A DNA stretch of 64,000 nt. Source: Streptomyces melanogenes (lineage in GTDB: Bacteria > Actinomycetota > Actinomycetes > Streptomycetales > Streptomycetaceae). The stretch spans positions 277,029 to 341,028 of the forward strand of contig NZ_BMTS01000010.1 in the NCBI RefSeq assembly GCF_014649795.1, written 5' to 3'. A program made the position numbers and the translations under genes. Each line of letters starts with the position of its first letter. Position 1 is the first letter of the stretch. The notes beneath the pieces were generated by a model, which saw only the letters and a list, made by a program, of their open reading frames with translations, ran no database searches and was not told where the DNA came from. Of the stretch, positions 41,238-49,333 are shown in pieces.

Positions 41238-41888
41238 ATGCCGGTTACCGTTCTGCTCGTCGACGACGAACCCCTGGTCCGTGCGGGTCTGCGTGCCGTA
41301 CTGGAGGCCCAGCCCGACATCGAGGTGGTGGGTGAAGCCGCCGATGGCGCCGCCGTCATCCCGCTGGTGCGCCGGCTGCGCCCCGATGTGGTGGCGATGG
41401 ATGTCCGGATGCCGTTGCTCGACGGCATAGAGGCCACTCGGGCGGTGCTGCGCACGGTGCAGGATCCGCCGAAGATCCTGGTGGTCACGACGTTCGAGAA
41501 CGACGAGTACGTGTACGAGGCGCTGCGGGCCGGGGCCGACGGGTTCCTGCTGAAGCGGGCCCGGCCCGCCGAGATCGTGCACGCGGTGCGGCTCGTCGCG
41601 GAGGGCGAATCGCTGCTGTTCCCGGCGGCGGTCCGGTCGCTCGCGGCCGAGTACGGCAACCGGGACGCCCGGGCGGCGCTGGACAAGGCGGCGCTCACCG
41701 AGCGTGAGGCGGCCGTGCTGCGGCTCATGGCGCGCGGGCTCTCCAACGCGGAGATCGCCGCCCGGCTGATCGTCGGCACCGAGACGGTGAAGACCCATGT
41801 CAGCGCCGTCCTGGCCAAGTTGGGCGCCCGGGACCGGACCCAGGCGGTGATCGCGGCGTACGAGTCGGGATTCGTGGCTCCGAGCTGA
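41238..41888 (+). CDS. NarL/LuxR-family response regulator
   Basis: This 216-residue regulator has a receiver domain with acidic pair LVDDE, phospho-acceptor Asp55 (VAMDVRMP) and conserved Lys in FLLKRARP. Its C-terminal LuxR helix-turn-helix has LTEREAAVLRLMARGLSN then EIAARL and VKTHV. It pairs with the upstream kinase and likely controls the divergent ABC exporter through the tandem repeats at 39988-40027. Confidence 0.93.
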   Translation: MPVTVLLVDDEPLVRAGLRAVLEAQPDIEVVGEAADGAAVIPLVRRLRPDVVAMDVRMPLLDGIEATRAVLRTVQDPPKILVVTTFENDEYVYEALRAGADGFLLKRARPAEIVHAVRLVAEGESLLFPAAVRSLAAEYGNRDARAALDKAALTEREAAVLRLMARGLSNAEIAARLIVGTETVKTHVSAVLAKLGARDRTQAVIAAYESGFVAPS

Positions 41889-41976
41889 TGCGTCTCCGTG
41901 ACCATCCGCCACTCGCCGTATACCTGACCAGCGAGTACGATCCGGCAGACACGCGTACGAGCTGGGAGGACACACG

Positions 41977-43134
41977 TTGGGGCGGCTGACCGGCGGGGAT
42001 CCCTCTCTGCTGCGGCGGATCAACTCCGCGGTGGTTCTCCATGCACTGCGTGGGGCGGAATCTCCCACATTGACCGATCTGACCCGGATCACCGGTCTGT
42101 CGAGGCCGACGGTCGAGGGCGTGGTCGAGGGGCTCATGGAGGGCGGGCTCGTCGTCGAGTCGGCTCCCGAGGAGGGTGAGGCGCGCCGTCAGGGGCGCCC
42201 CGCGCGCCGGTTCAGGTTCCGGGCCGAGGCGGGCCATCTGCTGGGCATCGAGATCGGCCCGCACCGGGTGGCGGCGCTGCTGTCCGGGCTCGACGGGCGG
42301 ATCGTCGGTGCCGGGTCCCGCGAGGTGTCGGAGACTGCCTCGGCCGATGAGCGTCTGGAGAAGGTCAGGGCGACGGTCGCCGACCTGCTGCGACGGGCCG
42401 GCGTGGCGCGCAGTTCGCTCCGCGCGGTCGGTGTCGGCAGCCCCGGCATAGTGGAGGCCGACGGCACCGTGCGGCTCGGCACGGCGCTGCCCGAGTGGAC
42501 CGGACTGGCCCTGGGCGAGCGGCTGCGGCGGTCGTTCCGCTGCCCGGTGCTGGTCGAGAACGACGCCAACGCGGCGGCCGTGGCCGAGCACTGGAAGGGC
42601 GCGGCGACCGACTCCGACGACATCGTCTTCGTACTGGCCGGGCTGAGCCCGGGAGCCGGGTCACTGATAGGCGGACGGCTGCACCGGGGGTTCGGCGGCG
42701 CGGCGGGCGAGATCGGCGCCCTGCATCTGCTGGGCCGCGACGTGACGCCGGAGAAGCTGCTGTCGACGACCGGGGAGCCACTGCACCCGCTGGACGAGCA
42801 GGCGGTCGCCGATGTGTTCGCGCTGGCCAAGCGGGGCGACAGCGGTGCGCAGGAGGCGGTCGAGCGGTTCATCCAGCGACTGGTCCACGATGTGGCGGCC
42901 CTGGTGCTCGCGCTCGACCCGGAGCTGGTGGTCGTCGGCGGCTGGGCGGCGGGGATCGACGGCGTGCTGGATCCCCTGCGGCAGGAGCTGGCGCGGTACT
43001 GCCTGCGGCCGCCGCGCGTGGCCCTCTCCCTCCTCGGGGAGGCGGCGGTGGCGACCGGTGCGCTGCGGCTGGCGCTCGACCATGTCGAGGAGCAGCTGTT
43101 CGCGGTCGAGGGCACGGTGACGGCTCGACGCTGA
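41977..43134 (+). CDS. ROK-family transcriptional regulator
   Basis: This 385-residue protein has an N-terminal winged helix (about 10-75, LTDLTRITGLSRPTVEGVVEGL) and a ROK sugar-kinase-like domain (GIEIGPHRVAALLS, ENDANAAAVAEHWKG, GGAAGEIGALHL). The zinc cluster CxCGxxGCxE of classic ROK proteins is absent after EIGALHL. The start is TTG 41977 behind GGGAGG. It probably represses a sugar-uptake gene set elsewhere. A strong terminator follows. Confidence 0.9.
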   Translation: MGRLTGGDPSLLRRINSAVVLHALRGAESPTLTDLTRITGLSRPTVEGVVEGLMEGGLVVESAPEEGEARRQGRPARRFRFRAEAGHLLGIEIGPHRVAALLSGLDGRIVGAGSREVSETASADERLEKVRATVADLLRRAGVARSSLRAVGVGSPGIVEADGTVRLGTALPEWTGLALGERLRRSFRCPVLVENDANAAAVAEHWKGAATDSDDIVFVLAGLSPGAGSLIGGRLHRGFGGAAGEIGALHLLGRDVTPEKLLSTTGEPLHPLDEQAVADVFALAKRGDSGAQEAVERFIQRLVHDVAALVLALDPELVVVGGWAAGIDGVLDPLRQELARYCLRPPRVALSLLGEAAVATGALRLALDHVEEQLFAVEGTVTARR

Positions 43135-43212
43135 GCGGGCGGGGACGCGGGGCGCCTACGGCGGCCCCGCCATCCCGGACGAAGCACCGCGCCTCCCCCT
43201 CCCCCAACGCGA

Positions 43213-43244
43213 ACGGCCCGCCACTCTCGAGAGTGGCGGGCCGT
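43213..43244. terminator. palindromic bidirectional terminator
   Basis: A perfect 32-base palindrome (16-bp arms) lies between the ROK (+) and GntR (-) genes, followed on + by gcaaaaac. Confidence 0.88.
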
Positions 43245-43267
43245 GGCAAAAACGGAGCGGGCAGGTG

Positions 43268-44029
43268 TCAGGAGGCCTGGCGGTGGCCGTCGTGGCTGAT
43301 CTGCAGGTCGCCCGAGTCGCCGAAGGTGAGGCGGCAGGTGTCGGCGCGGTAGGTCGCCACCGAGACGGCGACGGTCCGGCCGAGGGAGAAGTAGCGCGTC
43401 GTCACGACGAGGACGGGCGCACCCGGCAGCCGGTCGAGCTCCTTCGCGTCGTCGGCGCGGGCCGAGCCCAGCTCGACCGCGCGGTCCTGGCCCTCCAGGT
43501 CGAGGCGCTGGAGCTCGCGCAGCACGCTGCGCGCGCGTGCCGGTCCGGACGGCGCGTCGATCGCGGTGAGGTCCGGCACGGAGGAGGCCGGTACGTACAG
43601 GAGCTCGGCGGCGACGGGCTGGCCGTGCGTGGTGCGGATCCGGCGGACGGTGTGCACCTCTTCGAGCGGCTCGCTGTCGAAGAGCCGGGCCACCGCGAGC
43701 GGCGGGGCGCCGACGGCACAGTCGGCGGCCTGCCAGGAGTCACCGGCGGTGCCGGGCCAGTCGTGCTGCTCGGCGCCGACGGAGACGCCCACGCGCGGCG
43801 GGGCGACGGTCGTGCCGACGCCGCGGCGGCGCTGCAGCCTGCCTTCGAGTTCGAGCTGCTCCAGAGCCTGGCGGAGCGTGGCGCGCGCGACGCCGAAACG
43901 GGCGGCCAGCTCACGCTCGTTGGGCAGGATCTCTCCCACCGCGAAGTCCGAGTCGAGCGCCTCGCTCAGCACGGTCTTGAGGTGCCAGTACTTCGGCTCC
44001 GGCACCGTTTCCAGCTGCGTGGTCCCCAC
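43268..44029 (-). CDS. GntR-family regulator, HutC subfamily (UTRA domain)
   Basis: This 253-residue protein has an N-terminal GntR winged helix (about 10-80, LPNERELAARFGVARATLRQ) and a C-terminal UTRA effector domain. HutC-type regulators bind small metabolites such as urocanate, sugars or sugar phosphates. The DNA-binding half matches the family that recognises GGTC/GACC palindromes, and one lies about 100 bases upstream (44128-44141). Autoregulation is therefore likely; other targets are not in the window. Confidence 0.9.
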   Translation of the reverse strand: MGTTQLETVPEPKYWHLKTVLSEALDSDFAVGEILPNERELAARFGVARATLRQALEQLELEGRLQRRRGVGTTVAPPRVGVSVGAEQHDWPGTAGDSWQAADCAVGAPPLAVARLFDSEPLEEVHTVRRIRTTHGQPVAAELLYVPASSVPDLTAIDAPSGPARARSVLRELQRLDLEGQDRAVELGSARADDAKELDRLPGAPVLVVTTRYFSLGRTVAVSVATYRADTCRLTFGDSGDLQISHDGHRQAS

Positions 44030-44127
44030 CCTGTCCTCCGCAATCGCCGTGCCCCGGCGGCTTTTCTGCGCCCTTGTTTATTAAAGGTTCCTGCACTAAC
44101 TCTGCGACCATAGGGCGGCACACCCCC

Positions 44128-44141
44128 TTGGTCAAGACCAA
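44128..44141. promoter_or_regulatory. GntR/HutC-type operator
   Basis: ttggtc-aa-gaccaa closely matches HutC-subfamily operators, for example the DasR site with its TGGTCTAGACCA core. It lies about 100 bases upstream of the GntR gene. Confidence 0.65.
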
Positions 44142-44145
44142 TCCT

Positions 44146-44162
44146 CGTTCCGTTACGGAACG
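44146..44162. promoter_or_regulatory. second palindromic operator upstream of gntR
   Basis: cgttccgt-t-acggaacg has perfect 8-bp arms around a single central base. It is 4 bases beyond the GntR-type site and unrelated in sequence, so a second regulator may bind here. Confidence 0.55.
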
Positions 44163-44229
44163 AAACCGACCCTTGGCCCAGAGCGTTCACACGACGTTCG
44201 CGGTCCCGTGAGCCGGGCGCAGCAAAGTG

Positions 44230-44255
44230 CCCCGTGCCCGGATCCGGGCACGGGG
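44230..44255 (-). terminator. palindromic terminator after the sigma factor gene
   Basis: A perfect 26-base palindrome (13-bp arms) starts 25 bases beyond the sigma-factor stop on the minus strand and is followed by cactttgct. Confidence 0.75.
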
Positions 44256-44279
44256 TCGGGGCTGCTGGGGCGCGTGGGG

Positions 44280-45197
44280 CTAACAGGACGACTGGTCCGC
44301 GGACACCTCGCGCCACTCGCGGACGAGGGCGGTCAGTTTGTCCGGGTTCCGTACGACGTAGACGCAGTGGATGCGGCCGTCGAGGACGTCGAGCTGCAGG
44401 ACGCTGTCCGGCTCGCCGTCGTAGAGGACCAGCACCGCGGGGCCGCCGTTGATCTCCGTGATGCGGAAGTCACCCTCGGGCCCGCCCTCCTGCGACACCG
44501 CGTACAGGAAGCGTCCGACCTTGTCGGCGGACTCGATGATCCGCGTCGGGGCCTTGGACTTGCCGCCGCTGTCACCGATGAACCGTACGTCGGGGGCGAG
44601 CAGGGAGAGCATGGAGTCCAGGTCGCCGCCGCCCGCGGCGGCCATGAACCGCTCGGTGAGGTCGCGGCGTTGGGCGGGGTCGACGTCGTAGCGGGGCTTG
44701 CGCTCGTCGACGTGGCGCCGGGCGCGCCCGGCGAGCTGGCGCACGGCGGGCTCCGTACGGTCCAGGGTGGCCGCGATCTCCGCGAACGGGAAGCCGAACG
44801 CCTCGCGCAGGACGAACACCGCGCGCTCCAGCGGCGAGAGCGATTCGAGGACGACGAGGACGGCGAGCGAGACGGAATCGGCCAGCATGGCCTGTTCGAC
44901 CGTATCCGGTACGACGGGCCCGAAATCGGTCGCGATCAGCTCGGGCAGCCAGGGCCCGACGTAGGCCTCGCACCGCGCCTGGATCTGTCTGAGCCGGTCG
45001 ATGGCGAGCCGGGTGGTGATCCGCACGAGGAACGCGCGCGGGTCGCGCACGCCGTCGCGATCCCGCGCCGACCAGCGCAGCCACGACTCCTGCACCACGT
45101 CCTCGGCGTCGGCGACGCGGCCCAGCATGCGGTAGGCCACGCCCGTGAGGACGGACCTGTGGTCTTCGAAGAGTTCGGCGGCGGTGGGGGCAGTCAC
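44280..45197 (-). CDS. ECF sigma factor, ECF41/SigJ type
   Basis: This 305-residue sigma factor has region 2 (AYRMLGRVADAEDVVQESW) and region 4 (LSPLERAVFVLREAFGFPF, EIAATLDRTEPAVRQL). It also has the ECF41 C-terminal SnoaL-like extension, with all three group hallmarks: WLPEL, DSGGK (usual DGGGK) and NPDKL. In ECF41 this extension controls activity in place of an anti-sigma factor. I start at GTG 45197 (a GGATGGAG site); the frame is open to 45302. ECF41 genes usually adjoin a carboxymuconolactone decarboxylase or oxidoreductase, which is not seen here. Confidence 0.92.
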   Translation of the reverse strand: MTAPTAAELFEDHRSVLTGVAYRMLGRVADAEDVVQESWLRWSARDRDGVRDPRAFLVRITTRLAIDRLRQIQARCEAYVGPWLPELIATDFGPVVPDTVEQAMLADSVSLAVLVVLESLSPLERAVFVLREAFGFPFAEIAATLDRTEPAVRQLAGRARRHVDERKPRYDVDPAQRRDLTERFMAAAGGGDLDSMLSLLAPDVRFIGDSGGKSKAPTRIIESADKVGRFLYAVSQEGGPEGDFRITEINGGPAVLVLYDGEPDSVLQLDVLDGRIHCVYVVRNPDKLTALVREWREVSADQSSC

Positions 45198-45383
45198 CGC
45201 TCCATCCCAGCCGACCGGCAACCGGCTGTCCAGAAGGGGAACCCGCGCTGTTCGATTCCTGGCCCCTCGCGCGCTGTCCGGGACCCGCCTCTTGAACTCC
45301 AAGCTACCGAGGGGTAATTGTTGCTGACAGGGTGTCTACCGTCGCCCGCGCGGCGCCGTCCGTCCACGACCGGGAGCAGCAGC

Positions 45384-46214
45384 ATGGCCGAAGAGGTCTC
45401 CTTCACGATCGGCTCCCCCCGGGGCAGCCGCACCGTCACCGTCTCCTACCGGCGGGCCGGTTCCGGCGATCCGCTGCTCCTGCTGCACGGCATCGGCCAC
45501 CACCGCCAGGCGTGGGACCCGGTGTTCGATCTCCTGGCCGCCGAGCGCGACGTCATCGCCGTGGACCTGCCCGGCTTCGGCGAGTCCCCGGCGCTGCCCG
45601 AGGGCGTCTCGTACGACCTGCGGTCGGTCGTGCCGACGCTGGGCGCGCTCTGCGAGGAGCTGGGCGTCGAGCGGCCGCATGTGGCGGGCAACTCGCTCGG
45701 CGGGCTGCTGGCCCTGGAGCTGGGGCGCGAGAAGCTCGTGCGGTCGGTGACGGCCCTCTCCCCCGCCGGGTTCTGGACCCAGGCCGAGCGCCGCTACGCC
45801 TTCGCCACGCTGACCGCGATGCGGCGGGGGGCGAAGCTGCTGCCGCTGCCGGTCATCGAGCGGTTGTCCCGCAGCGCGGCCGGGCGCGCGGCGCTCACGA
45901 GCACCATCTACGCGCGCCCCGGGCGCCGTTCACCCGAGGCCGTCGTCGCCGAGACGCTCGCGCTGCGCCAGGCCACCGGCTTCGACGAGACCCTGACCGC
46001 CGGGGTGCAGGTCCGGTTCACCGACGACGTGCCCGGCATCCCGGTCACCGTCGCCTGGGGCGCCAAGGACCGGCTGCTGCTGCGCCGCCAGGGGGTCCGC
46101 GCCAAGCACACCCTCCCCGGCGCCCGGCTGGTGCGGCTGCCCGGCTGCGGCCACGTCCCGATGAACGACGACCCGGCCCTGGTCGCGCGCGTCATCCTCG
46201 ACACCAGCCGCTGA
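45384..46214 (+). CDS. alpha/beta hydrolase
   Basis: This 276-residue alpha/beta hydrolase has the oxyanion motif LLLHGIGHH, nucleophile elbow GNSLGG, and catalytic His in GCGHVPMND. There is no signal peptide. ATG 45384 follows CGGGAG. It is divergent from the ECF41 sigma gene. The antisense frame of its last 285 bases is open and is the apparent C-terminal extension of the convergent EamA gene. Confidence 0.88.
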   Translation: MAEEVSFTIGSPRGSRTVTVSYRRAGSGDPLLLLHGIGHHRQAWDPVFDLLAAERDVIAVDLPGFGESPALPEGVSYDLRSVVPTLGALCEELGVERPHVAGNSLGGLLALELGREKLVRSVTALSPAGFWTQAERRYAFATLTAMRRGAKLLPLPVIERLSRSAAGRAALTSTIYARPGRRSPEAVVAETLALRQATGFDETLTAGVQVRFTDDVPGIPVTVAWGAKDRLLLRRQGVRAKHTLPGARLVRLPGCGHVPMNDDPALVARVILDTSR

Positions 46215-47102
46215 TCCGGCGCGCTTCGGGCGCCGGATCAGCACCCCCGCGCCCAGCGCGACCCCGGCGCCGACCAGCGCACTGCCCACGGCCTGCGCCG
46301 TGCCGTACGCTCCCGCACCGACCAGCGGGGCCGTGAGCGCCGCCGACACCGGGATGAGGCCGGAGAAGAGCGTCGCCCGTTCGGCGCCGATCCGCTGCAC
46401 GCCCATGTACCAGCAGACGAATCCGACGACGGTGACGACGGCTGCCTGCCAGACCAGGGCCGCCGTCTCGGCGGCGTCGGGCAGCCGCAGCGCCGCCCGG
46501 CCGTCCAGTACGAGCGCGAGCGCGGCGGACTCGACGGCCGCGACCCCGCACACGGCCGCCGACAGCAGCTTCGGGCCGAGCGGGCGCAGCACCGGAACCG
46601 CCAGCACCGCGAACCCCACCTCGCCCACCAGCGCGCCCGCCGACCAGGCGATGCCCACCGCGTCGGTACGGCCCCACCCCTGCACGGTGAAGGCTCCGGC
46701 CGCCACCAGGAGCGCCCCGTAGAGCACCGGCCGGGTGGGCCGCCGCCCGTCCAGCAGCGGCACGAGGACCGCCACCACGACCGGCGCGCACCCGACGAAG
46801 ACACCGGGGACGGCGGGCTCCGCCGTGCGCTCGGCGGCCAGCACCGCCATGTTGAAGCCCACCATCCCGACGGCGGAGAGCAGTGCGAGCCGGCCCCACC
46901 GAGCCCCGCCGAGGCCGCGCAGCGGCGCGGTGCCGCCTCGGCCGAGCAGCGGGAGCAGCAGCAGACAGGCGAGGCCGTAGCGAAGGGCCTGGCCGCCCGC
47001 GTGCGGATAGTCGCCGAGGACGCTGTTGGCGGTGAAGGAGCCGCCGACGAGGAAGCAGGCGAGGGCGGCGAGCGCCGCGCCCCGCAGCTGTGACACGTTC
47101 AT
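45930..47102 (-). CDS. EamA/DMT-family transporter, unusually long antisense-overlapping C-terminus
   Basis: The first 300 residues form a typical 10-helix EamA exporter (two EamA repeats; FLVGGSFTANSVLGDYPHAGG at the start is split here for length: FLVGGSFTAN, then SVLGDYPHAG). The frame then continues for 90 further residues, hydrophilic and Gln/Gly/Asp-rich, across the antisense strand of the alpha/beta hydrolase before a stop at 45930. Normal members end near 300 residues. A one-base shift after the RRPKR region would reach a stop at 46192 and restore the usual length, so either the extension is real or there is an indel. It is divergent from the MocR regulator, a known pairing for amino-acid or vitamin exporters. 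Confidence 0.75.
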   Translation of the reverse strand: MNVSQLRGAALAALACFLVGGSFTANSVLGDYPHAGGQALRYGLACLLLLPLLGRGGTAPLRGLGGARWGRLALLSAVGMVGFNMAVLAAERTAEPAVPGVFVGCAPVVVAVLVPLLDGRRPTRPVLYGALLVAAGAFTVQGWGRTDAVGIAWSAGALVGEVGFAVLAVPVLRPLGPKLLSAAVCGVAAVESAALALVLDGRAALRLPDAAETAALVWQAAVVTVVGFVCWYMGVQRIGAERATLFSGLIPVSAALTAPLVGAGAYGTAQAVGSALVGAGVALGAGVLIRRPKRAGSAAGVEDDARDQGRVVVHRDVAAAGQPHQPGAGEGVLGADPLAAQQQPVLGAPGDGDRDAGHVVGEPDLHPGGQGLVEAGGLAQRERLGDDGLG

Positions 47103-47124
47103 GAGCCCGACGCTAGGCAGCGCG

Positions 47125-47145
47125 GTGGTCTTGTTTAAGGTCCAC
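47125..47145. promoter_or_regulatory. candidate MocR operator
   Basis: gtggtc-N9-gtccac is an inverted repeat with one mismatch, A/T-rich in the middle, in the 47-base gap between the divergent EamA and MocR genes. The second gene starts 5 bases later without a ribosome site. Confidence 0.45.
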
Positions 47146-47149
47146 TTCC

Positions 47150-48631
47150 ATGACACCATCGGGGACCACTTCGCCCTCCGCGCCACAGGGCGGCGACGCG
47201 CCGCCGTCCTGGAACGCGGCCTGGGAACTGCTGCTTCCGGCCGCCGCCGCACCGGCCCGGCAGCGGGGCAGGATGCTCCAGTCGGCGTTCCGCGAGGCCG
47301 TGCGGTCGGGGCGGCTCGCGGCCGGGACGCGACTGCCGTCGAGCCGTGAGCTCGCCGCCGACCTCGGGGTTTCGCGCGGCCTCGTCACCGAGGCGTACGA
47401 GCAGCTCACCGCCGAGGGGTATCTGCGCAGCGACCGGGGATCGGGCACCTGGGTGGGCGGGGCGGCGCGCGCCGCCGACGCGCCACGCGCGCGTGATCTG
47501 GCTCCGCGCGAGGCGGGCGCCCTCGTCGACTTCCTGCCCGGCACCCCGGACCTGTCGCTCTTCCCCCGTGCCGCCTGGGCCGCCGCGCACAAGGGCGTCC
47601 TGGAGCGGTTGCCGCACCGGTCGCTGGGCTATCCCGATCCGCGCGGGCTGCCCGAGCTGCGGACCGCGCTGGCCGCGCTGCTCGCCCGGCGGCGCGGCGT
47701 GGTCGCCGACCCCGAGCGGATCGTGGTGTGCTCCGGGGTGGCCCAGGCAACGACGCTGCTCGGCTTCGCGCTCGGGGAGCGGGGCGAGCGGACCGTGGGC
47801 GTCGAGGACCCCGGCAGCCCCGAGCACACCGCGCTGTTCGCGGCCACCGGCGTACGGACCCGGCTGCTGCCGCTCGACGAGGAGGGGTTGGCGACGGGCC
47901 CGCTGTACGCGAGCGGGGTACGAGTCGCGGTAACGACTCCGGCGCACCAGTTCCCGTCCGGAATCGCCTACTCGGCGCGCCGGCGGGCCGAACTCCTGGA
48001 CTGGGCGCGGGCGGTGGACGGCCTCGTCGTCGAAGACGACTACGACGGCGACTTCCGCTACGACAGGGCTCCGGTCGGGGCGCTCCAGGGACTGGACCCG
48101 GAACACGTCGCGTACACCGGGTCGGTCAGCAAGTCGCTCGCCCCCGGGCTGCGGCTCGGCTGGCTGCTCGCGCCGGAGCGGCTGACCGGATCGATCGTCA
48201 CCCGCAAGCGCACCATGGACCTCGGCAACCCCGCCCTCGACCAGGCGCTGCTCGCGGACTTCGTCACCAGCGGCGCGTACGACCGTCAGCTGCGCCGGTG
48301 CCAACGCGCCTACCGGGAGCGGCGGGACGCGCTGGTCGGCGCGTTGCGCGAGCACTTCCCTGGCGCCGAGGTGAGCGGCATCGCGGCCGGACTGCACATC
48401 ATCGCCCGGCTGCCCGCGCGGTACGGCCCGGAGCCCCGTCTGCTCGAACGCGCCGCCCACGCGCGCGTGGCCGTGCGCCCACTCTCGTACTACAGCTCAC
48501 GCGGGACCGAAAGAGAAGCGGGAGCGAGCGACGGCGTGGCGCTGGTGATGGGGTACGCCCATCTGACCCCGTCCGACATCGCGCGCGGGGTGCGGCTCCT
48601 CGCCGGGGCCGTACCCGCACGTGACGCCTAG
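47150..48631 (+). CDS. MocR/PdxR-family regulator (GntR winged helix fused to aminotransferase)
   Basis: This 493-residue protein has a GntR winged helix (about 35-100; LPSSRELAADLGVSRGLVTEA) and a fold-type I aminotransferase domain with EDDYDGDFRYD and the PLP Lys in SVSKSLAPGLRLG. MocR proteins use PLP adducts as signals to control vitamin B6, GABA or taurine genes. Here the divergent EamA transporter is the obvious target. ATG 47150 has no ribosome site and is probably leaderless. Its last 4 bases overlap the convergent VOC gene. Confidence 0.92.
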   Translation: MTPSGTTSPSAPQGGDAPPSWNAAWELLLPAAAAPARQRGRMLQSAFREAVRSGRLAAGTRLPSSRELAADLGVSRGLVTEAYEQLTAEGYLRSDRGSGTWVGGAARAADAPRARDLAPREAGALVDFLPGTPDLSLFPRAAWAAAHKGVLERLPHRSLGYPDPRGLPELRTALAALLARRRGVVADPERIVVCSGVAQATTLLGFALGERGERTVGVEDPGSPEHTALFAATGVRTRLLPLDEEGLATGPLYASGVRVAVTTPAHQFPSGIAYSARRRAELLDWARAVDGLVVEDDYDGDFRYDRAPVGALQGLDPEHVAYTGSVSKSLAPGLRLGWLLAPERLTGSIVTRKRTMDLGNPALDQALLADFVTSGAYDRQLRRCQRAYRERRDALVGALREHFPGAEVSGIAAGLHIIARLPARYGPEPRLLERAAHARVAVRPLSYYSSRGTEREAGASDGVALVMGYAHLTPSDIARGVRLLAGAVPARDA

Positions 48632-49041
48632 GAGTTCGACCAGCCCCGTATGCACAGGACCAACCGGTACCCGTCCGGGTCCTCGATCGTCACGCCCCAC
48701 TCGTTCCAGTAAGGGTTCGGCGACTGCACCCGCTTGCCGCCGTGGGCCTCCAGGCGGGCCACCAGGTCCTGCGGAAGCTCCTCGTCCACGTAGATGACCA
48801 GCAGGTCCTCCTCGGTCGGCCGAGGCTCTACGGGCGCGGCCGGCTCGTGGACCAGCTCCAGGTGCCAGTCGGCGTCCGGCCAGCCGACCATCAGCAGCCC
48901 TTGCTCGCCGGGGGCGGCGCTCGCCGCGTCGAGCCGCCACACGACGTCGAGGCCCAGGCCCTCGACCCAGAAGCGCTCCGCCGCCGCCAGATCGCGCGAC
49001 GGACGGGCGATGCGGATGTGAGAACGGCCTCCGACCGGCAT
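48628..49041 (-). CDS. VOC/glyoxalase family protein
   Basis: This 137-residue two-module VOC protein has SHIRIARPSRDLAAAERFW at the start and WGVTIEDPDGYRLVLC near the end, as in bleomycin-resistance and glyoxalase relatives. The metal ligand positions (His8, a Glu, a late Asp) may be present. Substrate unknown. It overlaps the MocR gene end-to-end by 4 bases. Confidence 0.88.
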   Translation of the reverse strand: MPVGGRSHIRIARPSRDLAAAERFWVEGLGLDVVWRLDAASAAPGEQGLLMVGWPDADWHLELVHEPAAPVEPRPTEEDLLVIYVDEELPQDLVARLEAHGGKRVQSPNPYWNEWGVTIEDPDGYRLVLCIRGWSNS

Positions 49042-49223
49042 GGGAACTCCCTGTGCTTTCGCTGTTGCTGTCGTCCGGGGCCGCCTCGGCGGCGGCCCGT
49101 ACCGGCAACGTACTCAACGAAGATCACCCGGTCGATGGTTCCTTGGTCCCCGGCCGATTGCCCTAGTCCGAACGGCCCGGTCCCACGGCCCTCGGTCCGT
49201 CGGCCGGGGGCCAACATCCGGTT

Positions 49224-49241
49224 GTTCACCTGGGGTTCGCG
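49224..49241 (+). promoter_or_regulatory. PHO box (PhoP site) upstream of phoD
   Basis: GTTCACC-tggg-GTTCGCG: the first half is the exact PhoP direct-repeat consensus and the second keeps GTTC, 11 bases on. It lies 93 bases before phoD, a known PhoP-controlled gene in Streptomyces. Confidence 0.75.
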
Positions 49242-49333
49242 CCCGCGCCGCAGCCGGGCAGTAGGCATGGCACGGATCCGCACGCGCCGGACCACCCGTC
49301 CCACCCCACCACGCCGTCCCTGGAGGCGCCCCG

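Noticed and set aside
45198..45383. ECF41 autoregulatory promoter (TGTCACA..CGTC) upstream of the sigma gene
   Set aside because: A TGTCAGC is present on the minus strand, but no CGTC occurs at the expected spacing.
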